Assembly (NCBI GenBank): GCA_021604865.1
Contig: BQJU01000054.1
Location: forward strand, 1 to 47,532
From: Saprospiraceae bacterium
GTDB taxonomy: Bacteria > Bacteroidota > Bacteroidia > Chitinophagales > Saprospiraceae
Reading direction: 5' to 3'
DNA: 47,532 nucleotides
The position numbers and the translations under genes are program-made. This document shows positions 43,666 to 47,532 of the stretch, one piece after another (position 1 is the first letter of the stretch; every line of letters begins with the position of its first letter). The notes under the pieces were generated by a model. It saw nothing but the letters and a program-made list of their open reading frames with translations, was not told the origin of the DNA and did not search any database.

Positions 43666-46065
43666 ATGGTTAGGTTTACACTTTTGGGATTTCTTCTGGC
43701 ACCTTTTTTTATTTTCTATGCAAATGCACAGGTTATTAATGGCGGTTTGAGTGGTAACAATACCATTGATTTGTATGTAAGCACCACAGGACAAGCAGGG
43801 AATAATGGCCGGAAGGGAGCGCCAGTGGCGGATATCCAGGAGGCCGTAAACCTGGCCGAACAATTAAAAAAGGACGACCCTAATGCCCTGATTTCCATCA
43901 ACCTGCTTCCGGGAGATTACCAGCTGTCAATGCCTATCCGCATTAGCCCTGCCTTAAATGGTTTGGCTATAATGGGTTCAGGCGCTTCGGAGGTCAGGAT
44001 AAAAGGTACGGTTCCATTAGCATTGAAGTGGGAAAAGCAGGACAGCGCCCTTTTTGTGGCAAACGTACCTAATGACCTGCAATTTGATCAGCTGGTTGTA
44101 AATGATCGACTTCAGACATTGGCCAGGTATCCAAACTATGATGAAGCCGGCGGTTACTGGCAAGGACATACCGCTGATGCACTGTCCAAAGCACGCATTG
44201 CGTCATGGCAAAAACCGAAAGGAGCAATATTTCATGTCATGCACAACGGGAAATGGGGTGGTTTTCACTATCGGGTCAAAGGAGTAGATGAGCAGGGAGA
44301 AGCCATACTGGAAGGAGGCCATCAGAACAACCGCCCCTCTAAACCTCATCCTATATTCCGAATGGTGGAAAATGTGCTAGAGGAGCTCGATAGTCCGGGA
44401 GAATGGTACTTCGATGCGGATACCCGTAAACTGTATTATTGGCCGCCTGCGGATATAGATATGCAAACGGCAAAATTTGAGGGTATAATCTTAAAAAACT
44501 TTATTGAAATAAAAGGTGACCTGGAAAACCCGGTAAAGGATATTACCATCAAAGGGATAAAATTTGAATATGCCCAAAGGACATTGATGGAAACCTATGA
44601 GCCGTTATTGCGCAGTGACTGGACCATTTATCGTGGCGGTGCCATCTTTCTGGAAGGCACTGAAAATTGTTTGATCGCCGATTGCGAGTTCACCAACCTT
44701 GGCGGCAATGTGATATTTATAAGTGGTTATAATAAACAATTAAAAGTTACAGGCAACCACATTCACGATTGTGGAGCAAGTGCGATCTGCTTTGTGGGCG
44801 ATCCCTCGGCAGTACGTTCTCCTTCGTTTCAATATGGGCAGTTCGTACCTCTTGCTGACATGGATACCTTACCGGGGCCAAAAAATGAGCTATATCCACG
44901 AAACTGTATGGTCCATGATAACTTGATACATCGTATTGGCCGGATTGAGAAGCAAACGGCCGGCGTACAGATTTCCATGGCAATGGACATTACGGTCAGT
45001 CACAACAGCATCAACGATGTTCCAAGGGCAGGCATCAATATTGGCGATGGCACCTGGGGAGGGCATATCATTGAATTTAATGATGTATTCAATACTGTGC
45101 TGGAAACGGGTGATCACGGATCTTTTAATTCGTGGGGAAGAGACCGGTTTTGGCACCCCAACCGGAAATTGATGGATAGCCTCACCACCGCAGATCCCGA
45201 AATGCCCAGATGGGATGCCGTCCATACCACCACTATCAGAAATAACCGTTTTCGTTGTGATCACGGTTGGGATATAGACCTGGATGATGGGTCTTCAAAT
45301 TATCACATTTATAACAATTTGTGTCTCAATGGTGGCATTAAATTGCGGGAAGGTTTTTACCGGGTAGTGGAAAATAACATCACCGTAAATAACTCCTTAC
45401 ATCCCCACGTCTGGTTTGCCAATAGCGATGATGTATTTCGCAGGAATATTGTTCAGGTTGGGCATCAGGATGTGATCCTCAAAGGATGGGGTAAAGAAAT
45501 GAATTACAATTTATTTCCAAATGAAGAATCCTTACTAAAAGCCCAGATCTACAACATAGAGTCAAATAGCTCTTTTGGCGACCCTCAATTCAACAATCCT
45601 CAGGCATTAGATTTTACGGTATCTGCCAATTCGCCGGCGCTAAAACTTGGATTTGTGAACTTCCCGATGGATGCATTTGGCGTGCAAAAGCCATCCTTGA
45701 AGGCATTGGCAAAAACGCCTGAAATCCCGCTGACAATACAACATGAAGAGGCGAAAAAATCATCCAGCCCAACGGTTGCCTGGCTCCGGAACGATATCAA
45801 AAGTGTGGATTCAAAAGAAGAGCAGTCCGCTTATGGGTTGAACACACCAGAAGGTGTCATTATGCTTGGTGTCTGGAAGGGAAGCCCGGTGGCACAAGAT
45901 GCAGGTTTAAAAATTGGCGATGTTATACTTGAAGTGGATGGTGAAAAAGTCAAAAATGTAAAAGCCTTTTTTAATGTGCTCAAAGCGAAGAATCAAGCTG
46001 AAACATTGAAGGTGTTGGTGATGAGAAATCAAGCTGAACATGCGCTCACGATTAGGGTAAAATAG
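43666..46065 (+). CDS. GH141-like right-handed beta-helix protein with C-terminal PDZ
   Basis: A 799-residue secreted protein. Signal peptide 1-21. DLYVSTTGQAGNNG and IQEAVNLAEQL open a parallel beta-helix, with repeated turns at about 290-370 and 415-600. The motif DHGSFNSWGRDRFW (483-496) and the following CDHGWDIDLDDGSSNYHIYNN (531-551) are typical of GH141 proteins, which include alpha-L-fucosidases. Residues about 712-799 form a PDZ domain (GVIMLGVWKGSPVAQDAGLKIGDVILEVDGEKV). A PDZ on a carbohydrate enzyme is unusual and may tether it to another periplasmic or surface protein. Family call is from motif memory, and activity is inferred from the fucose context. Confidence 0.8.
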   Translation: MVRFTLLGFLLAPFFIFYANAQVINGGLSGNNTIDLYVSTTGQAGNNGRKGAPVADIQEAVNLAEQLKKDDPNALISINLLPGDYQLSMPIRISPALNGLAIMGSGASEVRIKGTVPLALKWEKQDSALFVANVPNDLQFDQLVVNDRLQTLARYPNYDEAGGYWQGHTADALSKARIASWQKPKGAIFHVMHNGKWGGFHYRVKGVDEQGEAILEGGHQNNRPSKPHPIFRMVENVLEELDSPGEWYFDADTRKLYYWPPADIDMQTAKFEGIILKNFIEIKGDLENPVKDITIKGIKFEYAQRTLMETYEPLLRSDWTIYRGGAIFLEGTENCLIADCEFTNLGGNVIFISGYNKQLKVTGNHIHDCGASAICFVGDPSAVRSPSFQYGQFVPLADMDTLPGPKNELYPRNCMVHDNLIHRIGRIEKQTAGVQISMAMDITVSHNSINDVPRAGINIGDGTWGGHIIEFNDVFNTVLETGDHGSFNSWGRDRFWHPNRKLMDSLTTADPEMPRWDAVHTTTIRNNRFRCDHGWDIDLDDGSSNYHIYNNLCLNGGIKLREGFYRVVENNITVNNSLHPHVWFANSDDVFRRNIVQVGHQDVILKGWGKEMNYNLFPNEESLLKAQIYNIESNSSFGDPQFNNPQALDFTVSANSPALKLGFVNFPMDAFGVQKPSLKALAKTPEIPLTIQHEEAKKSSSPTVAWLRNDIKSVDSKEEQSAYGLNTPEGVIMLGVWKGSPVAQDAGLKIGDVILEVDGEKVKNVKAFFNVLKAKNQAETLKVLVMRNQAEHALTIRVK

Positions 46066-46170
46066 ACCTTTTTCTAGGGCTGTGTAAAAGTCTTGCAAGG
46101 GAACATATTTTAGTCTTTGCTGATTCTTTTTTTGCCTTGCCCCAGAGCTTGTCATGTTCTTGCCTGTGGG

Positions 46171-46290
46171 TTACCGGGCATAGCGTTGATAGTCTTCAGG
46201 CGCCTCCGTATAACTCAACTCCTGTCCACGGACACAGAGTGAGGCAAGTGTTAAAAAGAAAACCAATGTGTATTTTGAATGCTGTCTCAT
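46171..46290 (-). pseudogene. Fossil 5' end of a secreted protein
   Basis: The minus strand reads a 39-residue frame: MRQHSKYTLVFFLTLASLCV, a good signal peptide, then RGQELSYTEAPEDYQRYAR and a stop. After a frame change the downstream minus-strand bases read THRQEHDKLWGKAKKESAKTK, which looks like continuing coding sequence. I take it as the frameshifted, truncated start of a lost secreted protein. Family unknown. Confidence 0.4.
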
Positions 46291-46315
46291 AAACAATGTT
46301 TACCCGAAGCGTTAT

Positions 46316-46336
46316 CTAAGTGCATGTTTGGAGCCG
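46316..46336 (+). repeat. Dispersed TGTTTGGAG repeat, right-hand copy
   Basis: CTAAGTGCATGTTTGGAGC differs at one base in 19 from the copy after the AraC gene (7975-7993). It lies outside the PUL coding block. Confidence 0.5.
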
Positions 46337-46508
46337 TTATTAGATCAGGTCGAAGAAACCTCATTGGATGGTACAAAAAGAAAAGGCCAGACGAATGCAT
46401 CTGACCTCTCTTATATAACTTTAATTTTTTTAAACGACTGCCAAAACGAATGCTGAAGAAATATTTTCAAGCGTTCGTCGCTTACCATCAGTCAGTTATC
46501 AAAATTTT

Positions 46509-46584
46509 TGGTGATCCCGCTGGGGCTCGAACCCAGGACCCATACATTAAAAGTGTATTGCTCTACCAGCTGAGCTACGGAATC
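46509..46584 (-). tRNA. tRNA-Lys (anticodon TTT)
   Basis: On the minus strand the acceptor GATTCCG pairs with CGGGATC (one G-T), D stem GCTC/GAGC, anticodon stem ATACA/TGTAT with loop CTTTTAA (TTT, lysine), and T stem CTGGG/CCCAG with TTCGAGC. Discriminator A is followed by an encoded CCA (46509-46511). It marks the right edge of the PUL. Confidence 0.96.
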
Positions 46585-46809
46585 ATTTAAATCTGGAATT
46601 CAAATTTAGTTATTTTTGGCAAAAAGTCCCTAAATCCGCTTTCCTTTTAAAGTGCCTTTTTCCTAAGGCGCTGCAAATATAAAGTCTTTTTGAAAAAAAC
46701 CAAGCACGAAATTGGATTTTTTGTTTGCCGGTGTAATTCCTAAAAGCATAATCAGAACAGTATCAGGAAGATAAAGGTTCCTAAATTAATGGAAAAATGT
46801 GTTTTGGTT
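46585..46809. other. A/T-rich intergenic region after tRNA-Lys
   Basis: No gene, hairpin or repeat that I can support. It holds the upstream region of tRNA-Lys, transcribed leftward, but I do not see a convincing promoter. Confidence 0.5.
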
Positions 46810-46881
46810 GGGACCGCAGCGCGGTCCCAATACGTTAGCACGCCACAACGTTACGGTTTTTCGACTACAGCGTAGTCGCAC
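46810..46881. repeat. 72-bp palindrome-pair module, copy 1
   Basis: Two hairpins, GGGACCGC-AGC-GCGGTCCC (46810-46828) and CGACTAC-AGC-GTAGTCG (46862-46878), are joined by a conserved linker including TTAGCACGCCACAACGTTAC. The module recurs at 47138-47209 and 47461-47532 with one or two changes. Confidence 0.85.
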
Positions 46882-46980
46882 TATTCTCCACCACCCCATT
46901 TTCAATCAAAAAACAGGTGGACATGATGATTTGTGCCATTAACGGCTAAAGAATAATGCCCCCTTTTGTTAATGAATGTG

Positions 46981-47047
46981 CGACCGCGCTGCGGTCGAAT
47001 CAAAAGACAAACCATTTTGCTAACCTAGTTTGACCACGATGTGGTCA
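46981..47047. repeat. Two more hairpins of the GACYRC family
   Basis: CGACCGC-GCT-GCGGTCG (46981-46997) and TGACCAC-GAT-GTGGTCA (47031-47047) have the same 7-3-7 layout as the hairpins in the 72-bp modules. Stem bases differ in compensating pairs (CCGC/GCGG, CTAC/GTAG, CCAC/GTGG). Confidence 0.75.
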
Positions 47048-47209
47048 AGGTTGCTAAATAAATCAATGTGGATGAAACAGTCCACAAAGCATTAGGGTGG
47101 AATACCTTTTCCACTTGTCCGGTTTTCACCACCATTAGGGACCGCAGCGCGGTCCAAATACATTAGCACGCCACAACGTTACGGTTTTTCGACTACAGCG
47201 TAGTCGCAC
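47034..47209. repeat. 176-bp direct repeat, copy 1
   Basis: Near-identical (about four differences) to 47357-47532, at a constant offset of 323 bases. It runs from the CCACGATGTGG hairpin through a shared 90-bp spacer to the end of the second 72-bp module. No coding sequence is evident in it or in the 147-bp stretch between the copies. Confidence 0.9.
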
Positions 47210-47356
47210 CTGTGGTAGAGTGTACAATATGTCTTATAAATCATGCGGCTATTTTTTTCTTTCGTTTTAATAGAGCAATCTTAGAAGCACTAGCTTTTGG
47301 GAAATAATTTTTATCAAAAATGGACGCAACTTCCTTTCGGTAGATTGTACACCCTA

Positions 47357-47532
47357 CCACGCTGTGGTCAAGATTGCTAAATAAATCAATGTGGATGAAA
47401 CAGTCCACAAAGCATTAGGGTGGAATACCTTTTCCACTTATCCGGTTTTCACCACCATTAGGGACCGCAGCGCGGTCCAAATACGTTAGCACGCCACAAC
47501 GTTACGGTTTTTCGACTACAGCGTAGTCGCAC
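47357..47532. repeat. 176-bp direct repeat, copy 2
   Basis: Second copy of 47034-47209. It ends exactly at the window edge, so the repeat array may continue beyond it. Its first hairpin reads ACCAC-GCT-GTGGT. Confidence 0.9.

Larger units (their letters stand above)
46066..46508. other. Post-PUL intergenic region
   Basis: Contains a truncated minus-strand secreted-protein start (46171-46290) and one copy of the TGTTTGGAG repeat. A plus-strand frame at 46268-46456 has no signs of being a gene. I see no clear terminator for the PUL transcript. Confidence 0.5.

Noticed and set aside
46810-47532. CRISPR array
   Set aside because: Units are palindromic, only two to three copies, with irregular spacing and shared rather than unique spacers; no cas genes.
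1-47532. Insertion sequence or prophage
   Set aside because: No transposase, integrase or phage structural gene is recognisable; mobile signs are limited to small repeats and palindromes.

Overview
The window is a large polysaccharide utilisation locus (PUL) from a Bacteroidota bacterium. The evidence is one SusC/SusD pair, a full hybrid two-component sensor (HTCS), many secreted enzymes carrying Bacteroidota-type lipoprotein signals, and TTTG / TAnnTTTG promoter matches. Four sulfatases and three fucosidase-type enzymes suggest a marine or otherwise sulfated-glycan degrader. I cannot name the genus.

Layout. (1) 1-210: intergenic, with pieces of two dispersed repeats. (2) 211-6900, minus strand: a seven-gene catabolic operon. 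Read in transcription order it encodes a GH88 unsaturated glucuronyl hydrolase, KduI, KduD, L-fuconate dehydratase, an SDR (probable 2-keto-3-deoxy-L-fuconate dehydrogenase), an FAH-family hydrolase (probable 2,4-diketo-3-deoxy-L-fuconate hydrolase) and an SDR (probable L-fucose dehydrogenase). (3) 7118-7972: an AraC regulator, divergent from that operon. (4) 8035-12075, minus: the HTCS. (5) 12076-12721: a control region with a consensus promoter and repeated GCAACA half-sites. (6) 12722-17755: SusC and SusD. (7) 18015-20620: a TIM-barrel isomerase/epimerase and a sodium/solute symporter. (8) 20620-38208: a sulfatase, a GH28-like enzyme, three heparinase II/III-fold lyases, a GH39, two further sulfatases and an esterase; spacing is tight from the GH28 gene onward, except for one 107-bp gap. 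(9) 38340-46065: GH29, GH29-SGNH fusion, sulfatase, GH141-like beta-helix with PDZ. (10) 46066-47532: a gene remnant, tRNA-Lys and a field of palindromic repeats.

How it works together (inference): the HTCS senses an oligosaccharide and induces the outer-membrane system. Secreted sulfatases and an esterase strip substituents, lyases cut at uronic acids leaving 4,5-unsaturated ends, and GH29/GH141/GH39/GH28 enzymes trim fucose and other sugars. GH88, which lacks a signal peptide, then removes the unsaturated uronate in the cytoplasm; KduI and KduD take it to 2-keto-3-deoxygluconate. Fucose is oxidised without phosphorylation to pyruvate and lactate. The predicted substrate is a sulfated, fucose-rich, uronate-containing polysaccharide. 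L-fuconolactonase, KDG kinase and KDPG aldolase are not in the window.

Unusual features: most block boundaries in the plus-strand half carry long imperfect palindromes of unrelated sequence; at least three truncated 5' gene ends (signal peptide plus a few residues) survive as fossils; the GH28 gene begins inside such a fossil plus a 167-bp palindrome; one lyase paralog has lost two of three predicted zinc ligands; and the L-fucose dehydrogenase candidate has Asn where SDRs carry the catalytic Lys.
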